Source of the DNA: WLWS01 sp965243105
Lineage (GTDB): Bacteria; Pseudomonadota; Gammaproteobacteria; Eutrophobiales; Eutrophobiaceae
Reading direction: 5' to 3'
NCBI GenBank assembly: GCA_965243105.1
Contig: CBDEUC010000002.1
Location: 310,001 to 374,000 of the forward strand
Length of the DNA: 64,000 bases
The notes under the pieces are model-generated. The model saw nothing but the letters and a program-made list of their open reading frames with translations, was not told where the DNA came from and did not search any database. The position numbers and the translations under genes are program-made. Positions 17,521-25,614 of the stretch are shown piece by piece. Within the stretch, counting starts at the first letter, position 1, and each line of letters opens with the position of its first letter.

Positions 17521-19023
17521 ATGTCTTTCACGATACCCGATAGTAATGAACTTACCAGGATAGCTGGGGAACTTGACCTGCCCCTTGCTGAAGAGGAGGC
17601 CGCAGAGTTCCTCAAGTACCTGCAGGGCTTTGAGGAAGGCTATCGCTACCTTGAGCAGCCTGCAGGGTTACCAGCTGGTAACGATCAGAGGGAGTATCAC
17701 TGGTCGAATAAAGAGGACAATTCCTGTAATGCCTGGTACGTAAAATGTTCGATAAAAGAATCTGATAACGGCCCTTTGGAAGGCAAAAAAATTGCAGTGA
17801 AGGACAATATTTTCGTCGCTGGTCTGCCATTCAGCGCGGGTGCCTCCGTATTGAAGGATTTTGTCGCCGATTACGATGCTACCACTGTTCGAAGAATACT
17901 GGAGGCAGGTGCGGAGATTGTTGGCAAAAGTAACTGCGAGTATTTTTGCCTGTCGGGTGGCAGTTGTACATCACACGCAGGCGTGGTCGATAATCCCAGG
18001 AAAAAGGGGTATTCAACAGGTGGTTCCTCATCCGGTAGCGCTGCACTCGTGGCAGCCAACGAGGTAGACATGGCACTGGGCACGGACCAGGGAGGCTCGG
18101 TTCGTATCCCGTCCAGCTGGAGCGGATGTTATGGCATGAAAGCGACCATGGGGGTAGTACCCTACACCGGGGGTATGCCGATTGAAACCTCGATTGACTA
18201 CATAGGTCCCATGACCTCCTGTGTGGAGGATAATGCCCTGCTGCTGGAAGTGCTATCCGGTTTCAACGAGTCACCTGGATGGAACGTGCATGCGAAAAAG
18301 TACACCGACAGCCTGGGCAGGGGAGTAAAGGGTCTGAAAATCGGCGTTCTGCGCGAAGGCTTTGGTCATCCCTTAAGTGAAGACGAAGTAGACTCGTGTG
18401 TGAGACAGGCTGCTGGGCAATTGGCAAGCATGGGCGCTACCGTGGAAGAGATTAGTGTGCCAATGCACCTGAGCGGTCTCGGAATCTGGGGTGGTGTCGT
18501 CACTGACGGATTCTGGCGGACACTTGAGCTAAATGGCCTCGGTTACAACTACGATGGCTTTTATTCGCCCGCCCTGTTTGAGGCCATGAAAAACGTGTCC
18601 CTTAAGACTGCTGAAATGCCGTTTAACGCACAGTTACTCTTTCTTCTTGGCAAATACCTGAGTCGCTTTAACGGCAAGTACTATGCCGCTGCAAAAAACC
18701 ATGTTCATACACTGCGCGCGGCCTACGACCAGGCGCTTGGAAACTGTGACCTGCTGTTGTTACCCACCACGGTAACCAGGGCCAGTGCGAACCCGGTATC
18801 TGTCGAGGAAGCTTCAACGGAAGAGCTCATGGCAAGTGCCTTTAACCAGACCATCAATACCTGCCAGTTCAATGCCACGGGGCATCCGGCCATTTCAATA
18901 CCCTGTGGTCTCAGGGACGAGCTTCCGGTTGGACTAATGCTGGTAGGAAGGGCCTTTGATGAAGGCCTTATCTACCAGGCAGCCCATGCCTACGAGCAGA
19001 ATGTAGACTGGTTGACTGAGTAG
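17521..19023 (+). CDS. Amidase signature family amidohydrolase
   Basis: 500 residues of the Ser-cisSer-Lys amidase family, hydrolysing a carboxamide to acid and ammonia. The triad is clear: Lys94 in IAVKDNIF, Ser169 in STGGSSSGSAA and the nucleophile Ser193 in DQGGSVRIP. The spacings of 75 and 24 residues equal those of fatty acid amide hydrolase (142-217-241). Cytosolic, no signal peptide. The substrate is not fixed by sequence; GatA is unlikely because no GatB/GatC neighbour is present. Lies divergent from the hydrolase/Kelch operon and convergent with the DUF3604 gene. Confidence 0.92.
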   Translation: MSFTIPDSNELTRIAGELDLPLAEEEAAEFLKYLQGFEEGYRYLEQPAGLPAGNDQREYHWSNKEDNSCNAWYVKCSIKESDNGPLEGKKIAVKDNIFVAGLPFSAGASVLKDFVADYDATTVRRILEAGAEIVGKSNCEYFCLSGGSCTSHAGVVDNPRKKGYSTGGSSSGSAALVAANEVDMALGTDQGGSVRIPSSWSGCYGMKATMGVVPYTGGMPIETSIDYIGPMTSCVEDNALLLEVLSGFNESPGWNVHAKKYTDSLGRGVKGLKIGVLREGFGHPLSEDEVDSCVRQAAGQLASMGATVEEISVPMHLSGLGIWGGVVTDGFWRTLELNGLGYNYDGFYSPALFEAMKNVSLKTAEMPFNAQLLFLLGKYLSRFNGKYYAAAKNHVHTLRAAYDQALGNCDLLLLPTTVTRASANPVSVEEASTEELMASAFNQTINTCQFNATGHPAISIPCGLRDELPVGLMLVGRAFDEGLIYQAAHAYEQNVDWLTE

Positions 19024-19049
19024 GAAGGTGCTTTCCCATCCTGCCCGGA

Positions 19050-21125
19050 CTAGGGAGCAGGGGTATACCAGACGGGAGAACTCCAGGCCATTTCCTGGAT
19101 CACGTGTTTATCCGCCTCGCCGCAAACTGCAGGCCTGTCCGCTTCATTAATTCCCAGGCAGTCAAGTAAACTCCAGCGAGGACTGGGGTTTTCCACCGCA
19201 CGAAGGTAGTAGTAGGACGGAAGGGTCGGGTCAAAATTCCTGTCTTCGTAGACTGCGCACAGGCTGGAATGTCCATCACCGAAAGTTTCTCCCGTTTCCG
19301 TGTTAACTCCGGCATTGTTATCAGCATCACCAGCCACTGTGATGACTTCGTAATGTTTTTTACCATCCGCAGCTATCCAGCCTTTAACGATCTGCAACTG
19401 CTGTAGCGGCGTTGCATCATTAGCGGGGTCTGCCAGCGCAGAAAGAATAAACCTGGGGTAGGCTGAACCATCGCCACGCCTGGGCAAATCGCCACCCATC
19501 GGTACACCACTGGCGTAGGCCATGCCAACCATGTCAGTTTGTTCGCAGGCATCGCCCGGGAAATCCCACCCCGCAAAAAACCGTGGCACGATGCGGGGAC
19601 CGGAGGTTCCAAACACCTCCCTGCGCTGCATGGCATTGAAAATAGCATCACGGGAATTTTCCTTCGCCCAAACTCCGGCAAGCCCACCCGGGTTGCCGAG
19701 GATACCACTGGTCAGGGTTCCCGGTTTTAAACGATTCTCCGGCTTTATTTCACCGGTCACATATCCTTTCCAGGTACTTTCCTTGACTGAACCTGGTGAA
19801 CTGACGTGGCCATCACTGGCTGCGACCACGCCAAGCTTGACCGGGTTCAAGCCCGTTTCCTGTTCTTCCGCAAGCCCCGTTAATAACGCAGTGCGAAGAA
19901 AATCATTTGGCGAAACACAGCCACCACCCATCATGCCGTGCCTGCCTTGCTTGCCTTCACATTCCGTAGTTTCTGCTGCAGGATCTTCTACTTCCATAAC
20001 CAGCTTAACGCCATCGAGTCGAATGTTTATGCGCTTCGCTTTACCACCGATAGGTCGAACCTGTTCCACATCGCATAATTCGTCAGGTGCGCCAATCACC
20101 GAGGTAAGACCATTGATACATTCCGAGCCACCCTTGTGCTGAAAAATCTCCATTACAGGTTCGCTTCTCATTCTCTGGCTGGCATACCTTTTACGATTTT
20201 CCAGTGTCGGTTCCATGTCAGCATAGGGCGTTAGAAGGCGTCCGTTTGATATGTTGCTGTTATGGGGGATAGTAAGGTAGTCACAGCCATTTTCGTCATT
20301 ACACTCCATCTCAAGCTGATCCCAGAGAAGATAGTCAAAAGGGTATTCCATGTAGGTAAGCGGAAGTCGTGGAACATTGGCATTCCTGAAGATGACATTA
20401 CGATGATAGTTGGAATTATTTGGTGAGCCGGTGTATTCGTAACCGACAAAACTGGTAAAGCGACACTCGCTGCTGCGATCATAGGCTTCCTCAGCAGCGT
20501 CCCTGATAATCTGCCATGGACCAGAAGCCGACTCGCGGCAGATTTCGCCATCCTCACCGCAAAGCGGCACAATTCTCTTGGGAGAGTCCCCGCTCATGGA
20601 TGTTGCCATCATGGCGGAACCACGAAACTCAATTTCGCGGTATTCAATGCAGTAGTCACTATCATACATGGGGGAATCGGGGTTTTTGCAAAGCAAGGTT
20701 TCTCCGAGGTATTCACCATGATCGGTGATGGCGGCGAAATCCAGCGGCCTGTCGATACTGATGCTGCCGGTCACGGTGCCATCCTCCTGTACGGGGAAAA
20801 ACGGGATCGTTTCGCCCTTTGCAAAGCGATAGGCGTCAGAGGGCAAGGTTTTCAGGCTACTGGCAGCAGCATCAAACGACAGGGAAGTATGGATATGTAG
20901 TTCGCCAAACAACGGTTTGCCATGTTCAGCATAGTCCTGGCAAGCCTCCCGCTCTTCAGTGTAGGCGCGACTGCCATCATTCGTTCCGCTTGTGACGGCA
21001 GGTGAGGGCAATTGCGTATTGGTAGTGCCAGGAACATTGTTTTTCGATGCTTGTTCACTGTCACTACAGGCAAAAAGAACCATGGAGCACAGTACTACCA
21101 GTAACATCCTGCTGCAGTTAAGCAT
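19050..21125 (-). CDS. DUF3604 lipoprotein
   Basis: 691 residues. A lipoprotein signal with lipobox LFAC (Cys20) is followed by a Thr/Ser/Asn-rich linker and then the DUF3604 domain: FGELHIHTSLSFDAA near 85-100, FAAITDHGEYLGE, VGYEYTGSPN, TIPHNSNIS and AASDGHVSSPG. The repeated HIH, DHGE, PHNSN and SDGH motifs look like metal ligands of a PHP-type metallohydrolase fold; that reading is inference since the family is uncharacterised. ATG 21125 is preferred over an upstream in-frame start at 21155 because of the GGGGGTG ribosome-binding site and the normal lipobox spacing. Monocistronic, divergent from an acyl-CoA synthetase gene. Confidence 0.88.
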   Translation of the reverse strand: MLNCSRMLLVVLCSMVLFACSDSEQASKNNVPGTTNTQLPSPAVTSGTNDGSRAYTEEREACQDYAEHGKPLFGELHIHTSLSFDAAASSLKTLPSDAYRFAKGETIPFFPVQEDGTVTGSISIDRPLDFAAITDHGEYLGETLLCKNPDSPMYDSDYCIEYREIEFRGSAMMATSMSGDSPKRIVPLCGEDGEICRESASGPWQIIRDAAEEAYDRSSECRFTSFVGYEYTGSPNNSNYHRNVIFRNANVPRLPLTYMEYPFDYLLWDQLEMECNDENGCDYLTIPHNSNISNGRLLTPYADMEPTLENRKRYASQRMRSEPVMEIFQHKGGSECINGLTSVIGAPDELCDVEQVRPIGGKAKRINIRLDGVKLVMEVEDPAAETTECEGKQGRHGMMGGGCVSPNDFLRTALLTGLAEEQETGLNPVKLGVVAASDGHVSSPGSVKESTWKGYVTGEIKPENRLKPGTLTSGILGNPGGLAGVWAKENSRDAIFNAMQRREVFGTSGPRIVPRFFAGWDFPGDACEQTDMVGMAYASGVPMGGDLPRRGDGSAYPRFILSALADPANDATPLQQLQIVKGWIAADGKKHYEVITVAGDADNNAGVNTETGETFGDGHSSLCAVYEDRNFDPTLPSYYYLRAVENPSPRWSLLDCLGINEADRPAVCGEADKHVIQEMAWSSPVWYTPAP

Positions 21126-21251
21126 TTGACAACACCCCCTCAAATTTGCAATCAAACTAGCACATCTAGAGAGTAAGGGAAAACCCGTAAAAACATTTTT
21201 TTATTAGCAGTGCCTGTGTGAGAATGGGGCAATTACCTCGAGAGTTGAAGA

Positions 21252-22883
21252 ATGCCTGAAACGCTGAAAGGGACGATTTACGCACAATTTGAAAACAGTT
21301 GTGAGAAGTATTCCGACAGGCCTTTTCTTCATATTCCCCAGCAGGCCAGCAAAAACTATAGCCCCGGACCGATAGATTTTACTTACCAGCAGATGCTGCG
21401 CGAGGTAGAGGGCCTTATTCGACTCTACGGTGAAGCAGGTTATGGGGCTGGACATCGAATCGCCCTGCTGCTTGAAAACAGGGCCGAGTTCTTTCAGCAT
21501 TTCCTGGCCCTGAACGCACTGGGCACGTGCGCGGTGCCGATAAATCCGGACAACACCGTCCCTGAAATGGCTTATGTCATCGAGAACAGCGCAATATCCC
21601 TGCTAGTCTGTTTGCCCGACTATGCCGATAAGGCAAGGAAAGCAATTGAGTCGTCAACATTGTCAGTAAATGTTGTTTTGATAGATGTGCAGACAGTACC
21701 GGGGCCAGGATTACCTGGAGATACACGGGCGCAGCAGTCCGCCGGTGAATTGCCCGCGGCCATCCTTTATACGTCCGGCACGACAGGAAAACCAAAAGGC
21801 TGTGTACTTTCAAATGATTTCTTTTTCTGCGTGGGTGACTGGTATGTCGGTATTGGTGGACATCTTTCCATGGATGAAGGCAGTGAAAGGGCAATTACTC
21901 CTCTGCCCCTTTTTCATACCAACGCCCTGACATGGACAACCATGGCAATGATGATGACCGGGGGGTGCATCATACAGCTGGATCGCTTTCATCCTTCAAG
22001 CTGGTGGGAAACGGTAAGAGATTCCGGGGCAACGATCATTCATTACCTGGGTGTGATGCCTGCCATGCTTATGGGAATGGAAAAGACGGAAGCCGAGTAT
22101 AACCCCGGGATCAAGTTTGGTTTTGGTGCGGGAGTAGAACCGGATTTTCATATGCACTTCGAAGAGCGTTTTGGGTTTCCATTAATAGAAGGCTGGTCAA
22201 TGACAGAAACCGGGGCCGCTGGTGTTGTAATGTGTACGGAAGATCCCAGGTATGTTGGGCAGCGCTGTATGGGAAGGGCCGCTGAAGGCATGGAGTTCCA
22301 GGTGGTAGATGAAAATGGTAGTCCGGTCAGGACAGGGGAACCGGGGGAATTCCTGGTGAGACGAACAGGCGAGAACCCACGATATGGTTTTTTTACGGAG
22401 TACTTCGGCAACCAGGCCGCGACAGAAGAAGCCTGGAGAGATGGTTGGTTTCATACCGGGGATGTGGTGCGGGCGAATCATGAGGGCATACTTTTTTTCA
22501 TTGAACGAAAAAAGAATATCATTCGTCGAAGCGGTGAAAATATTGCAGCGATGGAGGTTGAGTCAGTGCTGCTGGATCATCCGGGGATCATCAATTGCGC
22601 AGTCGCGCCTGTACCTGACCCCATTCGGGAGGAAGAAGTCGCTGCATGTATTATCCTGGCCGAGGGCTATTCACCAGCCAAGGAGACCGCGGAAGAGATA
22701 GTGCGTTTTTGTCTTCAGAAAATCAGTTATTTCAAGGTCCCTGGCTTTATCTATTTTCCCGATGAGCTGCCGTTAACCTCAACTCAGAAAATCCAGCGGG
22801 GGGAACTACGCAGCATGTGCTTGGAGCTTTATGAAAAAGCGCTTTTCCTGGATTTTCGAAGTCTCAAGAAAAAGAAGCACTAG
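21252..22883 (+). CDS. AMP-forming acyl-CoA synthetase (CaiC-like)
   Basis: 543 residues of the ANL superfamily, activating a carboxylate with ATP and CoA. Seen: the P-loop-like LYTSGTTGKPKGC (about 175-187), GWSMTETGAAG (about 314-324), DGWFHTGDVV (about 396), RKKNIIRRSGENIAAMEVE hinge, and the C-terminal catalytic Lys in TSTQKIQRGELR. Resembles crotonobetaine/carnitine-CoA ligases more than FadD. 18 bases separate it from a DUF485 gene and an ActP-like symporter, so the acid that is imported may be the one activated here. Substrate unknown. Confidence 0.9.
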   Translation: MPETLKGTIYAQFENSCEKYSDRPFLHIPQQASKNYSPGPIDFTYQQMLREVEGLIRLYGEAGYGAGHRIALLLENRAEFFQHFLALNALGTCAVPINPDNTVPEMAYVIENSAISLLVCLPDYADKARKAIESSTLSVNVVLIDVQTVPGPGLPGDTRAQQSAGELPAAILYTSGTTGKPKGCVLSNDFFFCVGDWYVGIGGHLSMDEGSERAITPLPLFHTNALTWTTMAMMMTGGCIIQLDRFHPSSWWETVRDSGATIIHYLGVMPAMLMGMEKTEAEYNPGIKFGFGAGVEPDFHMHFEERFGFPLIEGWSMTETGAAGVVMCTEDPRYVGQRCMGRAAEGMEFQVVDENGSPVRTGEPGEFLVRRTGENPRYGFFTEYFGNQAATEEAWRDGWFHTGDVVRANHEGILFFIERKKNIIRRSGENIAAMEVESVLLDHPGIINCAVAPVPDPIREEEVAACIILAEGYSPAKETAEEIVRFCLQKISYFKVPGFIYFPDELPLTSTQKIQRGELRSMCLELYEKALFLDFRSLKKKKH

Positions 22884-22901
22884 CTTCAAGGGGGATTCCT
22901 T

Positions 22902-23189
22902 TTGAAAAGGGGAGAATTTGCTGAATACCTGGGCTGGAGAAGGAAATTGGTGCTGGCCCTGGTCCTGCTGCATTTTTGCGCGGTTTTGTTATTCGACATA
23001 CTGGCTATCTATTTTAAGAGTGTTATGAACACACAGGTATCGCCGAGCTCGCCTCTAACGCTTGGTATAGTCTTTGCCATCCTGATTGTCATTTCTGTCA
23101 TTTTCTCATCGTTTTATTATTCCCGGCAGGTGAGCAGCAGGGAAGCTGCATTATCTTCGCAAAAAGGGAATAAAGAGGGCAAAAAATGA
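22902..23189 (+). CDS. DUF485 inner-membrane protein
   Basis: 95 residues with a TTG start preceded by a strong AAGGGGGA ribosome-binding site (22888-22895). Two membrane helices (about 15-37 and 52-70) and a charged tail: FSSFYYSRQVSSREAAL matches the end of DUF485 (YjcH-like) proteins, which accompany sodium/acetate symporters of the ActP type. It overlaps the symporter start by 4 bases (ATGA). Presumed accessory subunit of the transporter; its role is unknown. Confidence 0.82.
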   Translation: MKRGEFAEYLGWRRKLVLALVLLHFCAVLLFDILAIYFKSVMNTQVSPSSPLTLGIVFAILIVISVIFSSFYYSRQVSSREAALSSQKGNKEGKK

Positions 23190-24823
23190 CAAGAGTTATT
23201 TTCTGCGGACTATTGTTTTCCATTGCTTGTTGCTCAACTGCGATGGCCTCGGCGAGTGCTGGTGAAACCAGGCCAATCAACACCGCCGCAATGCTGACTT
23301 TCACCCTGTTTATGATCCTCACCTTGCTGATAACGAGCTGGGCATCCAAACGCAACAAGACACGTTCAGATTATTATGTGGCCGGCGGCACCATTGGTGG
23401 CATGCAAAACGGGTTTGCAATTGCCGGTGACACCATGTCAGCGGCATCTTTCCTCGGTCTTGTTGGACTGGTTTTCGTGATTGGCTTTGATACCCTGTAT
23501 TTCATCGTAAGCCTGGTTGTCAGCTGGCTCCTTGTGCTTGTCGTGATGGCCGAGCGACTACGCAACCTGGGGTCTTACACATTTGCTGATGCCATTTCCT
23601 ACCGCCTGGAAGCGAAGCCGATTCGCATCATGGCTGCAGTGTGCGCCCTGTCGATCATGATTCCTTACCTGCTGGCGCAACTTGTTGCAGCGGGAACACT
23701 TGTCGAGGCATTGTTTGGCCTGAGGTACTCACAGGGCGTTATCGTGGTCGGTGTGCTGATGATGGTCTATGTCACTTTCGGCGGCATGATGGCAACAACC
23801 TGGGTGCAAATTGTCAAGGCAGTTCTGCTTGTTGGGGGAGGGACAATCCTCGCCACAGGAGTCTTGTACAAATTTGATTTCAGCATTACGGAAATTATGA
23901 ATTCAGCTATCGCCATTCACCCAAGAGGAAAAAGCCTGGTTTGGCCGGGCGGACTTTACACTGACATCGTATCGACTGTATCACTTAGTCTTGCATTTAT
24001 TGGTGGCACTGCCGCGATGCCACATGTCCTGATGCGCTTTTTTACAGTCAAGGACGCCAGGCAGGCAAGGTATTCTGCCGCCATAGCGGTTGCCCTGATC
24101 TCTTACTTTCAGCTCGTGGTGCTGATAATCGGCATGGGGGCGATTATCATGCTTGTTGGTAATCCTTCCTACTCAAACGGTGGCACCGATGTAGCAGGTG
24201 GTAGCAACATGGTAGCCATTCATCTAGCCCAGCTGGTTGGCGGGGATGAGTTCATGGGCTTTATCTCGGCGGTCGCATTTGCCACGATCCTCGCGGTGGT
24301 GTCCGGAATTACGCTGAGCGCAGGAGCAACTATTTCCCACGATCTATTTTCAAATGTTATTAAAAAGGACAAGTGCTCCGAAGCAGAAGAGTTGCTGATC
24401 TCAAGGGTCACAGTGATTGTCCTGGGAATAGTCGGGATGTTCCTTGCTATACAATTCAAGGGGCAAAATGTAGCTATACTGGCAACTCTTCCACTTGCAA
24501 TAGGAGCAAGTACTAATTTCCCTGTCCTGTTCCTGTCAATGTACTGGCGGGGCCTGACCACTCGCGGAGCGCTGGCAGGTGGTTACACAGGCCTTTTCCT
24601 TGCGTTGCTGCTGATCATAACGGGTCCCAATATCTGGGTTAGCCTGTTAGGGTATGAAGAACCTCTGTTTCCCTACGCCTATCCGACGCTGTTTTCCATG
24701 GGGGCCTGTTTTTTATCCTGCTGGTACTTTTCCAGGGCTGACAAAAGTGAGCGGGGAGAAAGAGAGCGAATGGCGTTTGAAGAGCAGCTTGAGCGCTCTT
24801 TGCTTGGCCCGGAACAATCCTGA
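23186..24823 (+). CDS. Sodium:solute symporter, ActP-like
   Basis: 545 residues, about 13 membrane helices after a cleavable-looking N-terminal segment. Family motifs of the SSS/ActP group are visible: SDYYVAGGTIGGMQNGFAIAG, FLGLVGLVF, ADAISYRLE, VYVTFGGMMATTWVQ and IGGTAAMPHVLMRFFTVKDA. ActP carries acetate and other short monocarboxylates with Na+. Here it is the third gene after a CoA ligase and DUF485, suggesting a carboxylate uptake-and-activation unit. Exact solute not determined. The next gene (MarR type) is convergent, 51 bases on, with no clear terminator between. Confidence 0.9.
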   Translation: MTRVIFCGLLFSIACCSTAMASASAGETRPINTAAMLTFTLFMILTLLITSWASKRNKTRSDYYVAGGTIGGMQNGFAIAGDTMSAASFLGLVGLVFVIGFDTLYFIVSLVVSWLLVLVVMAERLRNLGSYTFADAISYRLEAKPIRIMAAVCALSIMIPYLLAQLVAAGTLVEALFGLRYSQGVIVVGVLMMVYVTFGGMMATTWVQIVKAVLLVGGGTILATGVLYKFDFSITEIMNSAIAIHPRGKSLVWPGGLYTDIVSTVSLSLAFIGGTAAMPHVLMRFFTVKDARQARYSAAIAVALISYFQLVVLIIGMGAIIMLVGNPSYSNGGTDVAGGSNMVAIHLAQLVGGDEFMGFISAVAFATILAVVSGITLSAGATISHDLFSNVIKKDKCSEAEELLISRVTVIVLGIVGMFLAIQFKGQNVAILATLPLAIGASTNFPVLFLSMYWRGLTTRGALAGGYTGLFLALLLIITGPNIWVSLLGYEEPLFPYAYPTLFSMGACFLSCWYFSRADKSERGERERMAFEEQLERSLLGPEQS

Positions 24824-24874
24824 AGGATCATTGTGAAAGAGGAGCCGGATTGCGCAGCCTAAACTGGCAATTGC

Positions 24875-25432
24875 TTAATCTTTCTCTATGAGAGGGCTGT
24901 AGGATGAGGATATTCTCGCCGCTTCATCGTAAAGACCTGTGAGCAGGCTGATTATTTTTGTTGCCTCGCCCAGCTTTTCGTCTATTCGGTCGATGCTTTT
25001 AGATTGCTCTGTGAGTATTTCCTTTCTTACCTCTGCATAATGGTCTGTCAATAATTTGCCCTTGTCAGTCACTTCAAATGCTGCAGACTTGCTTCCTTTT
25101 TCCGTCACTTTTCTGCAGAGATTCATTTTCACAAGTTTTCTCAGGCAGTATTGAATATTGGGGATGTCATCCCTGTTCAGTTGGCGGGCGATACTGGCTG
25201 CAGTTTTGGGTCTTTCCTGCATTCTTATGACATGCATGATGATGATTTCCACATAGCTGAGTTCCGATAGCCCGGTGATATCAGCCAGCTGTGTTATCCA
25301 TCGTTCAAAGGCCTGCTGGTAACGAAGAATACTCCACTCAAAATCCGTGGATTTTGCTTCGTGTGATGAGCGCGCCAGGTGCCAGGCGCGGTAATGTGCC
25401 TCGTCAAGATGACCTTTCTTGCCTTGATTCAT
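24875..25432 (-). CDS. MarR-type winged-helix regulator
   Basis: 185 residues from ATG 25432, chosen over ATG 25450 because CGGGGAAA sits at Shine-Dalgarno distance. Winged-helix region about 50-125: LSYVEIIIMHVIRM, TAASIARQLNRDDIPNIQYCLRKLVKMNLC (recognition helix region) and VTDKGKLLTDHY (wing). A C-terminal dimerisation helix follows. It most likely binds an aromatic or CoA-linked ligand and controls the divergent acyl-CoA operon at 25615, a common arrangement. A near-perfect palindrome at 25463-25480 is a candidate operator. Confidence 0.85.
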   Translation of the reverse strand: MNQGKKGHLDEAHYRAWHLARSSHEAKSTDFEWSILRYQQAFERWITQLADITGLSELSYVEIIIMHVIRMQERPKTAASIARQLNRDDIPNIQYCLRKLVKMNLCRKVTEKGSKSAAFEVTDKGKLLTDHYAEVRKEILTEQSKSIDRIDEKLGEATKIISLLTGLYDEAARISSSYSPLIEKD

Positions 25433-25462
25433 GTGTTTTCCCCGGGGCATACAAGTTGCTGG

Positions 25463-25480
25463 TTAATTCAATGGAATTAA
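25463..25480. promoter_or_regulatory. Palindromic candidate operator for the MarR regulator
   Basis: Inverted repeat TTAATTC-AATG-GAATTAA, 18 bases, 30 bases upstream of the regulator start and within the shared region with the acyl-CoA operon. Size and symmetry suit a MarR dimer. Confidence 0.5.
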
Positions 25481-25518
25481 GCGATATATCACCTGAGAAA
25501 TCGAGTTAAACTGTGTTC

Positions 25519-25539
25519 AAAATCCATTGAAAATCCATT
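25519..25539. repeat. Tandem AAAATCCATT repeat in the divergent promoter region
   Basis: Two exact copies of AAAATCCATT at 25519-25528 and 25530-25539, an 11-base period, about one helical turn. It lies 76-96 bases before the acyl-CoA dehydrogenase start. Possible second regulator site; no family is recognised. Confidence 0.4.
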
Positions 25540-25614
25540 AGAACTAAACATAATAATTGTCTTAGTCATCAAATAACAGCATGGATTTTAAACGCAGGTA
25601 AGCATTCCAGAAAA

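Noticed and set aside
17521..19023. GatA (glutamyl-tRNA amidotransferase subunit A)
   Set aside because: The amidase triad fits, but no gatB/gatC neighbours and the flanks are a lipoprotein and a secreted hydrolase operon.
19522..20142. 206-codon open frame on the plus strand
   Set aside because: Lies fully antisense to the DUF3604 gene, whose motifs and lipobox are clear; Pro/Ser-rich low-quality translation.
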